DNA from: Streptococcus thalassemiae
GTDB lineage: Bacteria > Bacillota > Bacilli > Lactobacillales > Streptococcaceae
Length of the DNA: 64,000 bases
Direction of reading: 5' to 3'
NCBI RefSeq assembly: GCF_903645285.1
Contig: NZ_CAHJXN010000001.1
Span: 412,001-476,000 of the forward strand
Every line of letters begins with the position of its first letter. Positions within the stretch are counted from its first letter, which is position 1. The position numbers and the translations under genes were made by a program. Shown here one piece after another: positions 20,780-29,408 of the stretch. The notes beneath the pieces were generated by a model. That model saw nothing but the letters and a program-made list of their open reading frames with translations, was not told the DNA's origin and ran no database searches.

Positions 20780-20887
20780 TTATTTGCGATCGTTTCTTTT
20801 TTTCATAAAGTAAACAATCCCTATGACAACAACTCCTAAGACCAGTACAGGTGCATAGAATTCTAGTGTTCCAATAATTCCTTCCAT
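20780..20887 (-). CDS. 35-residue membrane peptide, possible immunity peptide
   Basis: Starts MEGIIGTLEFYAP; one strongly hydrophobic stretch (about residues 10-27, PVLVLGVVVIGIVYF) and a basic tail KKRNDRK, so an N-out/C-in membrane peptide. AGGAGG lies 5 bases before the ATG and a terminator follows. It begins 29 bp after the end of a decayed lanthipeptide-like gene and would be transcribed from the same promoter at 21112-21140. Its intact state beside dead precursor genes suggests an immunity or accessory role; this is inference. No family recognised. Confidence 0.6.
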   Translation of the reverse strand: MEGIIGTLEFYAPVLVLGVVVIGIVYFMKKRNDRK

Positions 20888-20916
20888 TTTATCCTCCTGT
20901 CAAAAAATAGAGAGTT

Positions 20917-21094
20917 TTACCCACAGCGCACGTTTGGCGAAATACGTTCATAAGAATATGTCAATCACCAAGCACAGCGTCCCTGTGCTGTTAATCTAAC
21001 AGCCATACCCTACCCAGCAGCAGATTTACCATCCAATTCTTGGCTATCAATTTCCATAATCCAAAGAATCAATCTCAAAGTTATCTCGTTTTAT
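20917..21094 (-). pseudogene. Decayed lanthipeptide-like precursor, copy A
   Basis: Read from an ATA at 21094 where an ATG is expected, the frame gives KRDNFEIDSLD, then, after a frameshift, DSQELDGKSAAG, then stops, then GMAVRLTAQGRCAW, a stop, and LTYSYERISPNVRCG with a final TAA at 20917-20919. The pieces align from end to end with copy B (21181-21359). A leader with EIDSL and QELxGKS followed by a core rich in Thr, Ser and Cys is the layout of a lanthipeptide precursor. Lost start, one frameshift and two internal stops make it dead. Confidence 0.6.
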
Positions 21095-21111
21095 TTGTAT
21101 TTCTCCCCGTA

Positions 21112-21140
21112 AATATAACACCAAATCAAAATGTTGTCAA
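21112..21140 (-). promoter_or_regulatory. Promoter for the decayed peptide gene and 35-residue peptide
   Basis: Minus strand TTGACA (21140-21135), 17-bp spacer, TATATT (21117-21112). Near-perfect consensus. GGGGAGA follows at the position of a ribosome binding site. Confidence 0.75.
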
Positions 21141-21180
21141 TATTTTGTAATAAAACACTAGAATTTTCCTTTTGTTTTAT

Positions 21181-21359
21181 CTAACAACGAACATTATTTC
21201 TCGTACACTCATAGGAATAGGTGAAATACAATCCACAGAGACCTGCTACTGTCATTTTAAAAGCTGTATACCACTAGCTTCTGATTTCCCAGAAAGTTCT
21301 TGGTTTTCAACCTCAAAACTTAGAGAATCAATTTCTAAACGATTTGTATTTTTAGCCAT
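21181..21359 (-). pseudogene. Frameshifted lanthipeptide-like precursor, copy B
   Basis: GGAAGGAGG precedes an ATG at 21359. The first frame (21252-21359, 35 residues, MAKNTNRLEIDSL ... KSEASGIQLLK) is leader-like. It stops at a TGA that overlaps an ATG at 21255, from which a second frame (24 residues, MTVAGLCGLYFTY ... NNVRC) runs to 21181. Joined by a one-base shift, leader and core match copy A through QELxGKS, TYSYE and NVRC. The Cys/Thr/Ser-rich core fits a lanthipeptide. It might still make a short leader peptide, but a mature product is unlikely. Confidence 0.6.
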
Positions 21360-21559
21360 AAGGTTGCCTCCTTCCTTCTTTTGGATGATCATCTTTACAA
21401 TAACTAGTATAAACTCTAGTATTGGCTAAGTAATGAGTAAATCGTGCAAGTTTCTTATTTTCGAGAAAAATTTTTAATCTTATTTACTAAATGATTTAGA
21501 AGTTTCTTCTTAACTACTTTACAGAGACCCACACACTCCCCCTGATTTTCCTATCTTCT

Positions 21560-21589
21560 TTGGCGATTCTGACGCAAGTGTGGTACAAT
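21560..21589 (+). promoter_or_regulatory. Promoter of the LysR gene, leaderless
   Basis: TTGGCG (21560-21565), 18-bp spacer, TACAAT (21584-21589). The ATG begins 7 bp after the -10. Confidence 0.55.
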
Positions 21590-21595
21590 AAAAAC

Positions 21596-22504
21596 ATGAG
21601 AATTCAACAATTACACTATATTATCAAAATCGTCGAAACTGGCTCCATGAATGAGGCAGCCAAGCAACTCTTTATCACTCAGCCGAGTCTTTCCAATGCT
21701 GTGAGAGATTTGGAAAATGAAATGGGCATTGAAATCTTTATTCGTAATCCTAAGGGAATCACCTTGACCCGTGATGGGATGGAGTTTCTCTCTTATGCCC
21801 GTCAGGTTGTCGAGCAGACCCAGCTTCTGGAGGAACGCTATAAAAATCCTGTCGCCCACCGTGAACTCTTTAGCGTTTCGTCTCAACACTATGCCTTTGT
21901 GGTAAACGCTTTCGTCTCTCTGCTCAAGAAAAGCGATATGGAGAAATACGAGCTTTTCCTTCGTGAAACTCGTACTTGGGAGATTATCGACGACGTCAAG
22001 AACTTCCGCAGTGAGGTCGGTGTTCTCTTTTTGAACAGCTACAACCGTGATGTTTTAACAAAAATGCTGGATGACAACCACCTGCTGGCTCATCATCTCT
22101 TTACCGCCCAACCGCATATCTTTGTCAGTAAGACCAATCCTCTGGCAAAAAAAGACAAGGTCAAACTATCTGATTTAGAAAACTTCCCTTATCTCAGCTA
22201 TGACCAAGGGACGCACAACTCCTTCTACTTTTCAGAAGAAATTCTTTCTCAAGAACACCACAAGAAATCTATCGTAGTCAGCGACCGTGCTACCCTCTTT
22301 AATCTCTTGATTGGTCTGGACGGTTATACCATCGCAACAGGGATTTTGAACAGCAACCTCAACGGAGACAATATCGTTTCTATCCCACTGGATATTGATG
22401 ATCCAATTGAACTGGTCTATATCCAGCATGAGAAAACCAGCCTATCTAAGATGGGCGAACGCTTTATCGACTATCTCCTAGAAGAAGTCCAGTTTGATAG
22501 TTGA
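21596..22504 (+). CDS. LysR-family transcriptional regulator
   Basis: 302 residues from MRIQQLHYIIK. N-terminal winged helix-turn-helix (1-60, GSMNEAAKQLFITQPSLSNAV) and a substrate-binding-like effector domain (about 90-300). The ATG at 21596 matches the family start; upstream codons would add 12 residues with no support. TACAAT at 21584-21589 places the transcription start on the ATG, and there is no Shine-Dalgarno, so the mRNA is probably leaderless. Target and ligand unknown; CysB/CysR-like regulators are the nearest comparison. Confidence 0.9.
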   Translation: MRIQQLHYIIKIVETGSMNEAAKQLFITQPSLSNAVRDLENEMGIEIFIRNPKGITLTRDGMEFLSYARQVVEQTQLLEERYKNPVAHRELFSVSSQHYAFVVNAFVSLLKKSDMEKYELFLRETRTWEIIDDVKNFRSEVGVLFLNSYNRDVLTKMLDDNHLLAHHLFTAQPHIFVSKTNPLAKKDKVKLSDLENFPYLSYDQGTHNSFYFSEEILSQEHHKKSIVVSDRATLFNLLIGLDGYTIATGILNSNLNGDNIVSIPLDIDDPIELVYIQHEKTSLSKMGERFIDYLLEEVQFDS

Positions 22505-22557
22505 GAAATGATAAGAACCAATATGTAGGCTAGCAACAACCTACGCATTGGTTCTTT

Positions 22558-23313
22558 TTACTTATAATTAAAAGTTTCCCCTGCCAACTTATCAGCTAGC
22601 TTGGGAAAGAGAGTATAAAACTTATGGGCTAGGTTCAACAAGACAGGAAGATTGAGTTCTCGTTTGTTTTTTCCTATAATCTTAACAATCTTTTTAGCCA
22701 CTGCATCTGACTCTAGCAGGAAGCGTTCAACCGACTTGAGATAAGTTCCATCTGGGTCCGCTTGGTCAAAAAATCCAGTGCGGATTGGTCCTGGATTAAC
22801 CGTCGTTACATAAACACCGTAGGACATGAGTTCAAGGCGCAAAGCATTTGAAAAACCAATGGCCGCAAACTTGGTCGCTGAGTAGAGACTGGACTTGCCA
22901 GTAGCGATTAAACCTGCCATGCTGACGATATTGATGATATGGCCTTTTCGACTTTCCTTCATTCGAGCCGCAAGGCGACGAGACAGATTCATTAGGGCAA
23001 AGGTATTGACCTCGAACATCTGATGAATATCTTGGTCGGAAATCTGGTCAAATTCCTCAAAAATCCCGTAACCAGCGTTGTTTATCAAGACATCAATCTT
23101 GCCATAACGGAGATAGAGGTCTGCTACCAGAGTTTCTAAGGCTGAATCATCGGTAATATCGATTTCAATCAATTCTGCATGGGGATGGTTTCCGTAGAGT
23201 TGGGCTAATTTTTCCTTATTTCGACCAAGCAAGATGAGTTGGTCTTCAGGTAAAAGTTTGACTATTTCTTGGGCTAGACCACCGCTAGCTCCGGTAATGA
23301 GAATAGTAGGCAT
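22558..23313 (-). CDS. Short-chain dehydrogenase/reductase family oxidoreductase
   Basis: 251 residues, classical SDR: cofactor loop TGASGGLAQE at residues 7-16, NNAGYG near 88, catalytic Ser and YxxxK in SLYSATKFAA around 150. Closest in layout to DltE/YqjQ-type SDRs. Substrate unknown. GGAAC precedes the ATG. It follows rnz by 20 bp on the same strand and is probably cotranscribed with the miaA-hflX-rnz group. Confidence 0.88.
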   Translation of the reverse strand: MPTILITGASGGLAQEIVKLLPEDQLILLGRNKEKLAQLYGNHPHAELIEIDITDDSALETLVADLYLRYGKIDVLINNAGYGIFEEFDQISDQDIHQMFEVNTFALMNLSRRLAARMKESRKGHIINIVSMAGLIATGKSSLYSATKFAAIGFSNALRLELMSYGVYVTTVNPGPIRTGFFDQADPDGTYLKSVERFLLESDAVAKKIVKIIGKNKRELNLPVLLNLAHKFYTLFPKLADKLAGETFNYK

Positions 23314-23333
23314 ACTGTTCCTTTCTCAAGCTT

Positions 23334-24263
23334 TTAGATTTCCACTTCTTCCAAGTCTTTGACCACATGGACATTTTCAAAAACACTAGCAGCGTCTTTT
23401 TTGAGCTTGCTGATATCTTTTGATAGAAAACGAGCACTGATGTGGTTAAGTAAGAGGCGTTTGGCACCTGCTTCTACTGCTACTTGTGCAGCTTGCATGT
23501 TAGTAGAGTGGCCATGGTTACGAGCAATTATTTCATCACCCTTGCCATAAGTCGATTCATGGACTAGGACATCGGCATTGACAGCCAGACGCACACTGGC
23601 ATCCGTTTTTCGAGTGTCTCCTAAAATAGTGATAATTTTACCTGGACGTGGAGCTGAGATATAGTCTGCTGCCTTGATTTCAGTTCCGTCTTCCAAAACA
23701 ACATCCTGACCGTTTTTGATTTTCCCAAAAAGTGGGCCAAATGGGACACCAGCTGCCTTGAGTTTTTCAGCATCCAGCGTTCCTTCCAAGTCCTTTTGAA
23801 TGACACGATAGCCAACACAGAAAATAGTATGATCCAGCTCCTCTGCATACACCGTGAATTTATCGGTCTCAAGGATTTTTCCTAGAGAATCTTGGTCAAA
23901 CTCATGAAAATGAATGCGGTAAGGCAGGCGCGAACCTGACACACGAAGGCTGGTTAAGACAAATGATTTGATTCCTTGCGGTCCATAGATTTCCAAATCT
24001 GTCTGCTCTTCATTAGCCTGAAAGGCACGGCTTGAAAGGAAACCTGGTAAGCCAAAGATGTGGTCTCCATGCAGGTGGGTGATAAAAATTTTGCTGACCT
24101 TACGTGGTCGAATCGTGGTTTCTAGAATGCGATTTTGCGTACCTTCTCCACAGTCAAAGAGCCAAACTTCGTTAATCTCGTCCAAGAGTTTCAGGGCGAG
24201 ACTTGAAACGTTGCGGGCTTTAGAGGGCTGACCTGCCCCCGTTCCTAAAAATTGAATATCCAT
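23334..24263 (-). CDS. rnz: Ribonuclease Z
   Basis: Zinc-dependent endonuclease that trims the 3' end of tRNA precursors. 309 residues, long enough for the standard RNase Z with its flexible arm. The metallo-beta-lactamase motif [13 protein letters not shown] is intact, with further metal ligands in HESTYG and HGHST and the late NHISARF. Part of the cluster miaA-hflX-(24278 ORF)-rnz-SDR; grouping with miaA is notable since both act on tRNA. Confidence 0.95.
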   Translation of the reverse strand: MDIQFLGTGAGQPSKARNVSSLALKLLDEINEVWLFDCGEGTQNRILETTIRPRKVSKIFITHLHGDHIFGLPGFLSSRAFQANEEQTDLEIYGPQGIKSFVLTSLRVSGSRLPYRIHFHEFDQDSLGKILETDKFTVYAEELDHTIFCVGYRVIQKDLEGTLDAEKLKAAGVPFGPLFGKIKNGQDVVLEDGTEIKAADYISAPRPGKIITILGDTRKTDASVRLAVNADVLVHESTYGKGDEIIARNHGHSTNMQAAQVAVEAGAKRLLLNHISARFLSKDISKLKKDAASVFENVHVVKDLEEVEI

Positions 24264-24277
24264 TCGATACTTTCTAA

Positions 24278-24901
24278 TTAATCAATATATAACATGGCTG
24301 TGCGGTTTTCCGATCGGAAATAGCGCTTGCCAGAAAAAGCAGCAGCTTCTTGCAGTAAATCCTCTTGGCTGTAACCTTTAAGACGCTTGCGACCATCAGC
24401 CAAGCTTTCCAAATCAGTCAAAGCTGTTAGACTCTCCATGCTAACAACTTCCTCATCTCCAACAGCCTTCATGTAAATCTTGCCAGATTCTTCAAAGACT
24501 AGTTGATGGGGGAAAATTTGCGCAATTTCAAAGAACAAGTCATCTGAGATTACCTCTTCATTTTCAGAGAAAATCCGACCCAGTCCCTCACTTTCATAAC
24601 AAAAACCAAAGGATTTACCAGACAGGTTTAGGCGAATAAAGGGCTTGTTTTCTAAGGTGAAACTTGGCTCAGTATTGTAAAGATTCAGTTCCTGACTGAG
24701 TTCCGCAAAATAATCGGTTGCAGCTTGAGGACTCTTTTTTTGGTAAAGTTCTGCAAAGTAAGCATTGACCACGCTAGGCGGAGGTGTGATGAGAGCCAAC
24801 TGCTCCTGCTCTGTCTTGCCAGCTAGAAGCTGATCCAGATATACCTTATCCAGACTTGTATAACCTCCATACTTTAGAGCCAACGTTTTGATATCAGTCA
24901 T
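24278..24901 (-). CDS. Conserved streptococcal protein of unknown function
   Basis: 207 residues, no signal peptide or membrane segment, mixed alpha/beta composition, start [15 protein letters not shown], end TAMLYID. No catalytic motif seen. It overlaps the end of hflX by 8 bp and precedes rnz by 14 bp, so it belongs to the same operon. Similar proteins are sometimes labelled cystathionine beta-lyase in databases; I see no PLP-binding lysine motif to support that. Function left open. Confidence 0.8.
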   Translation of the reverse strand: MTDIKTLALKYGGYTSLDKVYLDQLLAGKTEQEQLALITPPPSVVNAYFAELYQKKSPQAATDYFAELSQELNLYNTEPSFTLENKPFIRLNLSGKSFGFCYESEGLGRIFSENEEVISDDLFFEIAQIFPHQLVFEESGKIYMKAVGDEEVVSMESLTALTDLESLADGRKRLKGYSQEDLLQEAAAFSGKRYFRSENRTAMLYID

Positions 24902-26132
24902 AAAATTCTTCTAACCTCCATTTGTTTTTCTCAGAAATGTAGCCTGTAATCACTTCGCCGTCTTCCTGATAATCACGTTCTTCCAAAATCGCAACACTTT
25001 CTAAATCATGAATCTTGTAGGACTTAGAAAAAGGCACGCGCAGGGTAAAGGTCTCAAAAATATCCTTGATTTTTTCTAAAAATAGTGCCTGCAAATTCTC
25101 ACGACTATCCTCAGCCTTGGCAGAAATGAGGGCGTAGGGCGTTTGGGTAGGCGTAAAATCTTCCACCAAATCCGCTTTATTATAAAGTGTCAGGCGAGGA
25201 ATATCCTTCATGTCCAAGTCTTTCATGATGGAGAGGACCGTTTTTTCATGCTCTTCGTGGTAAGGATTGCTGGCATCGATAACATGAACCAGAAGATCCA
25301 CATGCTTGCTTTCTTCCAAGGTCGACTTGAAACTGGACACCAATTCAGTCGGCAAATCTTGAATAAAGCCAACTGTATCTGTCAAAGTTACTTGGAGATT
25401 GCCCCCTAGATGGATACTCTTAGTCGTCGCATCCAGAGTCGCAAAGAGCTCGTCAGCTTCATACTGGGTCTTACTGGTCAAGGTGTTCATGATGGTTGAT
25501 TTCCCAGCATTGGTATAACCAATCAAACCAATCTTAAAGGTGCTTGACTCCAAACGTTTTTCTCTGACAGTCGCCCGATTTTTCTCAACCACCTTGAGCT
25601 GGCGCTCGATATCCGTGATTTGATTGCGAACACTACGACGGTTCAGCTCCAGCTGGCTTTCACCAGGTCCACGGGAACCAATTCCCCCAGCCTGACGACT
25701 GAGCATAATCCCCTGACCAACCAAACGAGGCAAGAGGTATTTGAGCTGGGCTAGGTGAACTTGGAGCTTCCCTTCATGGCTTCGAGCCCGCATGGCAAAG
25801 ATATCTAAAATCAACTGCATACGGTCAATGACCTTAACACCCAGAACTTCCTCTAAATTGACATTCTGCCTTGGTGTCAGACGGTTGTTGACGATGACAG
25901 TGGTGATTTCTTCTGCATCCACCATAAGCGCAATCTCTTCCAACTTACCAGAGCCTACGAAGGTCTTTGAGTCATACTTTTCACGTTTTTGTCTGTAGCT
26001 ATCTACAACGACTGCCCCAGCTGTCTTGGCTAGACTGGCCAATTCTTCCATAGAGAGGTCAAAATTGTCCATGCCCTGCAATTCCACACCAATCAACAAG
26101 ACCCGTTCCTCTTTTTTCTCCATTTCAATCAT
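24894..26132 (-). CDS. hflX: Ribosome-associated GTPase HflX
   Basis: 412 residues. An N-terminal HflX domain with the glycine-rich [15 protein letters not shown] segment near residue 155, then a coiled region, then the GTPase domain: G1 [10 protein letters not shown]3 DTVGF, G4 NKAD. HflX splits stalled ribosomes under stress in other bacteria. GAGGAG precedes the ATG, and the start overlaps the miaA stop by 8 bp, giving coupled translation as in the conserved miaA-hflX pair. Confidence 0.96.
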   Translation of the reverse strand: MIEMEKKEERVLLIGVELQGMDNFDLSMEELASLAKTAGAVVVDSYRQKREKYDSKTFVGSGKLEEIALMVDAEEITTVIVNNRLTPRQNVNLEEVLGVKVIDRMQLILDIFAMRARSHEGKLQVHLAQLKYLLPRLVGQGIMLSRQAGGIGSRGPGESQLELNRRSVRNQITDIERQLKVVEKNRATVREKRLESSTFKIGLIGYTNAGKSTIMNTLTSKTQYEADELFATLDATTKSIHLGGNLQVTLTDTVGFIQDLPTELVSSFKSTLEESKHVDLLVHVIDASNPYHEEHEKTVLSIMKDLDMKDIPRLTLYNKADLVEDFTPTQTPYALISAKAEDSRENLQALFLEKIKDIFETFTLRVPFSKSYKIHDLESVAILEERDYQEDGEVITGYISEKNKWRLEEFYD

Positions 26133-27009
26133 CTAAAAACTCCTCTATCTGGCTTAAAATGCGGTCTTGCACACCAGCTTCTCCAATCTGATAAAAGGTC
26201 ACCTGCATGCGATTACGGAACCAGGTCAGCTGACGTTTGGCAAAACGACGGGTCGCCTGTTTGAGGCTCTCACTGACTTCTTCCAAGGATTGCTCTCCAC
26301 GGAAGTAAGGAAAGAGTTCCTTGTAGCCAATTCCTTTAGCAGCCTGCACATCTGGATAATGGTCAAAGAGCCACTTGGCTTCGTCTAGAAGTCCAGCTTC
26401 AAACATCAAATCCACTCGATGATTGATTCGTTCATATAATTGACTGCGCTCATCATCCAAGCAGATAATCAGTGGTTCATACAAGGTCTCTTGATTTTCC
26501 AAATCCTGACCAAAATGGGCAATTTCCAAGGCACGTATTGCACGACGACGATTAAACTGGGGAATCTCAAGACCTGCTTGCGCCACCAGATGAGCTAATT
26601 CCTCATCTGAATATGGCTCCAAACTAGCTCGATAGTCCAAAATCTCCTCATGGGGAGTCTCCCCACCCAGGTGATAACCTTCTAGCAAGCTCTGGATATA
26701 AAGCCCAGTCCCACCGGCTATAATGGCTAGCTTGCCACGGCTGTGAATATCCTCAATAGCCATCTTAGCTTCTGAAACAAAATCAAAAGCCGAGTAAGAC
26801 TCGGTTACCTCTCTAACATCGATTAAATGATGGGGAACAGCTGCCTGCTCTTCTGGACTAGCCTTAGCCGTCCCAATATCAAGTTCTCGATAGACTTGCT
26901 GGCTATCTCCACTAACCACTTCGCCATTAAAACGCTTGGCCACTTCAATGGCAAGGGCTGTTTTTCCAACAGCAGTCGGTCCAACAATCACAATTATTTT
27001 TGTTTTCAT
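26125..27009 (-). CDS. miaA: tRNA dimethylallyltransferase
   Basis: Adds the dimethylallyl group to A37 of tRNAs reading UNN codons. 294 residues from the ATG at 27009 ([10 protein letters not shown]), after AAGGAAAAAAG; an earlier ATG at 27060 would add a non-conserved leader. P-loop [11 protein letters not shown] at residues 9-19, then [17 protein letters not shown] and the substrate segment [12 protein letters not shown]. First gene of the miaA-hflX group. TATAAT lies about 45 bp upstream. Confidence 0.96.
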   Translation of the reverse strand: MKTKIIVIVGPTAVGKTALAIEVAKRFNGEVVSGDSQQVYRELDIGTAKASPEEQAAVPHHLIDVREVTESYSAFDFVSEAKMAIEDIHSRGKLAIIAGGTGLYIQSLLEGYHLGGETPHEEILDYRASLEPYSDEELAHLVAQAGLEIPQFNRRRAIRALEIAHFGQDLENQETLYEPLIICLDDERSQLYERINHRVDLMFEAGLLDEAKWLFDHYPDVQAAKGIGYKELFPYFRGEQSLEEVSESLKQATRRFAKRQLTWFRNRMQVTFYQIGEAGVQDRILSQIEEFLDD

Positions 27010-27129
27010 CTTTTTTCCTTGAAAAATTCCCATTTTTTCGTTACTATTATTATAACACAAAAAGGTCAGTCAGAAAAATGTGACCTCTTGAGGAGGCTGG
27101 CTGATTGAGAATATAAAGGAGGAAGACTC

Positions 27130-27300
27130 ATGGCTAAAGGATTCGCTAAAGGTCTTGTAACAGGTGTCGCAGGAACTGTCGCTGCCGTTGCAGGTGCAGT
27201 ATACGCATTTAAAAAGAAAGTAATCGAACCAGAAGAGCAAAAAGCAGCTTTCATCGAAGAAAACCGTAAAAAAGCAGCTCGTCGCCGCGTATCACGTTAA
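27130..27300 (+). CDS. DUF3042 family small protein
   Basis: 56 residues: MAKGFAKGLVTG, a small-residue-rich hydrophobic stretch (about 8-27), KKKVIEPEEQ and a basic end RRRVSR. This matches a short conserved Lactobacillales family (DUF3042), probably membrane-associated, function unknown. AAAGGAGGAAG precedes the ATG at an ideal distance, and a strong terminator follows 9 bp after the stop. The antisense open frame at the same place is a shadow. Transcribed divergently from miaA. Confidence 0.88.
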   Translation: MAKGFAKGLVTGVAGTVAAVAGAVYAFKKKVIEPEEQKAAFIEENRKKAARRRVSR

Positions 27301-27308
27301 AAAACAAA

Positions 27309-27342
27309 AGAAGTTGGGATTTATTGTCTCAACTTCTTTTTT
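27309..27342. terminator. Bidirectional terminator between the DUF3042 gene and thyA
   Basis: AGAAGTTG ... CAACTTCT stem followed by TTTTTT on the plus strand; on the minus strand the same stem is followed by TTTTGTTTTTT. The genes converge here. Confidence 0.85.
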
Positions 27343-27350
27343 CTATTCTT

Positions 27351-28190
27351 TTAAATAGCTAGGTCAAACTTCAACTGTGGCTTGACAGGGTCATAATCCA
27401 CCAACTCAAAATCTTCTGCTTTAATATCAAAGAAACTAGTCCCATCAGGAACATTTAAAACCAAGCGTGGTTGGCAGTTTGATGGCTCACGACGGAGCAA
27501 TTCCTGAGCTTGTTCAAATTGATTATCATAGATATGAAGGTTGTTGATAAAATAGAAGAACTTCCCAACCTTCCAGCCAAAATGCTTGGCAATCATCATT
27601 TGAAGAGCCACATACTGCATAGCATTGATGTGGTGGGCCACTAGCATATCATTGGAGCGCTGGGTCAAGGTCGCATCCAGATAGATTTCTCCATCTACAC
27701 GGCGGACATCAAACATGGTCTGAAAGGCGCATGGGAGCAGCCCATCTGTTTCTTCGAAAGCCTGGTAATCCCAGAGCGAAATAATATTGCGACGGTTCCA
27801 AGGGTTGGCTTCCAACTGTTTGAGAAGCTTATTGATAATGTCGTGTTTCTTAACGACCGCCCCGTAACGCTCACCAATAGTTCCCGTATCTCCCACTTCC
27901 CAGTCATTCCAGTAGTGAACATTGTACTTGTCATTAAGCACTTCTAAGCTATTTGACTGGTCTTGGTAGATCCAGAGAACTTCTTTGATAGCTGATTTGA
28001 TGGCAATGGGACGCAAGGTTGTGATGGGGAATTCCCCCTTGGCCAAGTCATACTCGGCAAATGCACCCGTTACATACTTGGAGTTGGCAACTGTCCCATC
28101 CTTATACTTAGGACGTGCTTGCTCTGAAAAGACACCGTCTTTGAGGATTCGTTCAATATTTTCTTTAAAAATCGTATCTGCTTTTGTCAT
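27351..28190 (-). CDS. thyA: Thymidylate synthase
   Basis: Makes dTMP from dUMP with methylene-tetrahydrofolate. 279 residues, standard ThyA length. The active-site Cys is in [10 protein letters not shown], dUMP-binding SQRSNDML (QRSNDM) and NLHIYDNQ are intact. GAGGTGAGAG precedes the ATG and a TATACT (28225-28220) lies upstream. Ends close to the terminator shared with the DUF3042 gene. Nothing unusual. Confidence 0.97.
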   Translation of the reverse strand: MTKADTIFKENIERILKDGVFSEQARPKYKDGTVANSKYVTGAFAEYDLAKGEFPITTLRPIAIKSAIKEVLWIYQDQSNSLEVLNDKYNVHYWNDWEVGDTGTIGERYGAVVKKHDIINKLLKQLEANPWNRRNIISLWDYQAFEETDGLLPCAFQTMFDVRRVDGEIYLDATLTQRSNDMLVAHHINAMQYVALQMMIAKHFGWKVGKFFYFINNLHIYDNQFEQAQELLRREPSNCQPRLVLNVPDGTSFFDIKAEDFELVDYDPVKPQLKFDLAI

Positions 28191-28229
28191 TCTCTCTCAC
28201 CTCATTTATTGTCCTAACTAGTATAGCAT

Positions 28230-28284
28230 AAAAAAAGAAAGGAGGAAAATCACTCGCTTCTGGAAAGCAACTTTCTCCTTTTTT
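28230..28284 (-). terminator. glk terminator
   Basis: AAAGGAGaAA ... TTttCCTCCTTT arms around a long loop, followed by CTTTTTTTAT on the minus strand. Located directly after the glk stop. Confidence 0.6.
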
Positions 28285-28287
28285 ATT

Positions 28288-29247
28288 TTATTGCAATACA
28301 AGTGATGCTGCTCCAATAACTCCAGCGTCATTTCCTAGAGTTGCAAGAGCTAATTTAGTAGATGTGCGTACTTGTGGGAAACTATTTTCATCGTAAACTT
28401 TTTGAACACCTTGTAGAAGGAATTCTCCCGCAGCTGACACACCACCACCGATGACGATTGTTGATGGGTTCAAAATTGAACCGATGTTGGCACAAGCGAT
28501 TCCCAAGTAACGTGAGAAGTTACGGTAAACAATCAAAGCAAGGTCGTCTCCTTCTTTTGCAAGGTCAAAGACAGTCTTAGCAGTTACTTCTTCTCCGTTA
28601 TCAATCAAGCGTTTCAAGGCTGCATCGCCTTCGTATTCATCGGCATAGCGACGAGTCAAGTTGACAATCCCTGTTGCTGAAGCAACTGTCTCAAGGCAAC
28701 CTTTCTTACCGCAAGTACATGCAATTGGTTGGTCAAAGTCAACAGTGATGTGGCCAAGCTCACCTGCTGCACCAGCAACACCGTGAAGCAATTTGCCTTC
28801 TGCGACAATACCACCACCAACACCTGTACCAAGTGTCATAAAGACAACATCTGGTTGGTTATCTCCAGCACCCATCCAGCGCTCACCAAGAGCTGCCACG
28901 TTGGCATCATTATCGATGAAAAATGGAATGCCCAAGGCTTTTTCAATTTTCTCTTTAATTGGTTGAAGGGTTTTCCAGTTCAAGTTGTAGGCACCAATAA
29001 CAGTCCCTTTTTCACGGTCAACCACACCTGGTGATCCCATTCCAATACCTTGGAAGTCCTCTGCTGTCAATCCAAGCAAGTCCAAACGGTGTTTAATAGA
29101 CTCAATCATATCATCTACGATATGACTTCCCTCATCCAAAATGCTGGTCTTGATTGACCATTTTTCTTGGATTTCTCCTGCTGTTGTCAAGATTGCAAAT
29201 TTGATAGAAGTTCCACCAAGGTCAATCCCAATAATCTTTTGACTCAT
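28288..29247 (-). CDS. glk: ROK-family glucokinase
   Basis: Phosphorylates glucose to glucose-6-phosphate. 319 residues from MSQKIIGIDLGG at 29247, which gives the best spacing to AAGGAG; ATG at 29250 and an upstream one are less likely. ATP loop GIDLGGTSIK, active-site ENDANVAALGE-like segment (DNDANVAALG), and the ROK zinc motif CTCGKKGCLE are present. Single-gene unit with its own promoter, cre-like palindrome and terminator. Confidence 0.95.
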   Translation of the reverse strand: MSQKIIGIDLGGTSIKFAILTTAGEIQEKWSIKTSILDEGSHIVDDMIESIKHRLDLLGLTAEDFQGIGMGSPGVVDREKGTVIGAYNLNWKTLQPIKEKIEKALGIPFFIDNDANVAALGERWMGAGDNQPDVVFMTLGTGVGGGIVAEGKLLHGVAGAAGELGHITVDFDQPIACTCGKKGCLETVASATGIVNLTRRYADEYEGDAALKRLIDNGEEVTAKTVFDLAKEGDDLALIVYRNFSRYLGIACANIGSILNPSTIVIGGGVSAAGEFLLQGVQKVYDENSFPQVRTSTKLALATLGNDAGVIGAASLVLQ

Positions 29248-29295
29248 CATATTCTCCTTTTTCATTGTATAATAATTGAAAATGCTTACAGCACT

Positions 29296-29324
29296 AGTAT
29301 AACAAAATTCATTTACTTATGCAA
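29296..29324 (-). promoter_or_regulatory. glk promoter
   Basis: Minus strand TTGCAT (29324-29319), 17-bp spacer, TATACT (29301-29296). Confidence 0.65.
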
Positions 29325-29334
29325 AGGTTTGCAT
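29320..29334 (-). promoter_or_regulatory. cre-like palindrome over the glk -35
   Basis: TGCAAACCTTTGCA is a perfect inverted repeat and fits the cre consensus except for C in place of the central G. It covers the -35 box, so binding would repress glk. CcpA or another LacI-type regulator could be the reader. Confidence 0.45.
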
Positions 29335-29408
29335 TAACTTTCTAAATTTTATCTGATTTATGGTTTCCAGAGACCTGAGGCATCTACATAGTAGCGGCCT
29401 CCATCAAC

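Noticed and set aside
27063..27092. AGGTCA/TGACCT inverted repeat between miaA and the DUF3042 gene
   Set aside because: Only six pairs, no matching copy elsewhere in the window, and no good promoter alignment; too weak to call an operator.
27066..27254. Minus-strand open frame opposite the DUF3042 gene
   Set aside because: The plus-strand gene has a strong ribosome binding site, terminator and recognised family; the opposite frame is a shadow of its Ala/Gly-rich codons.
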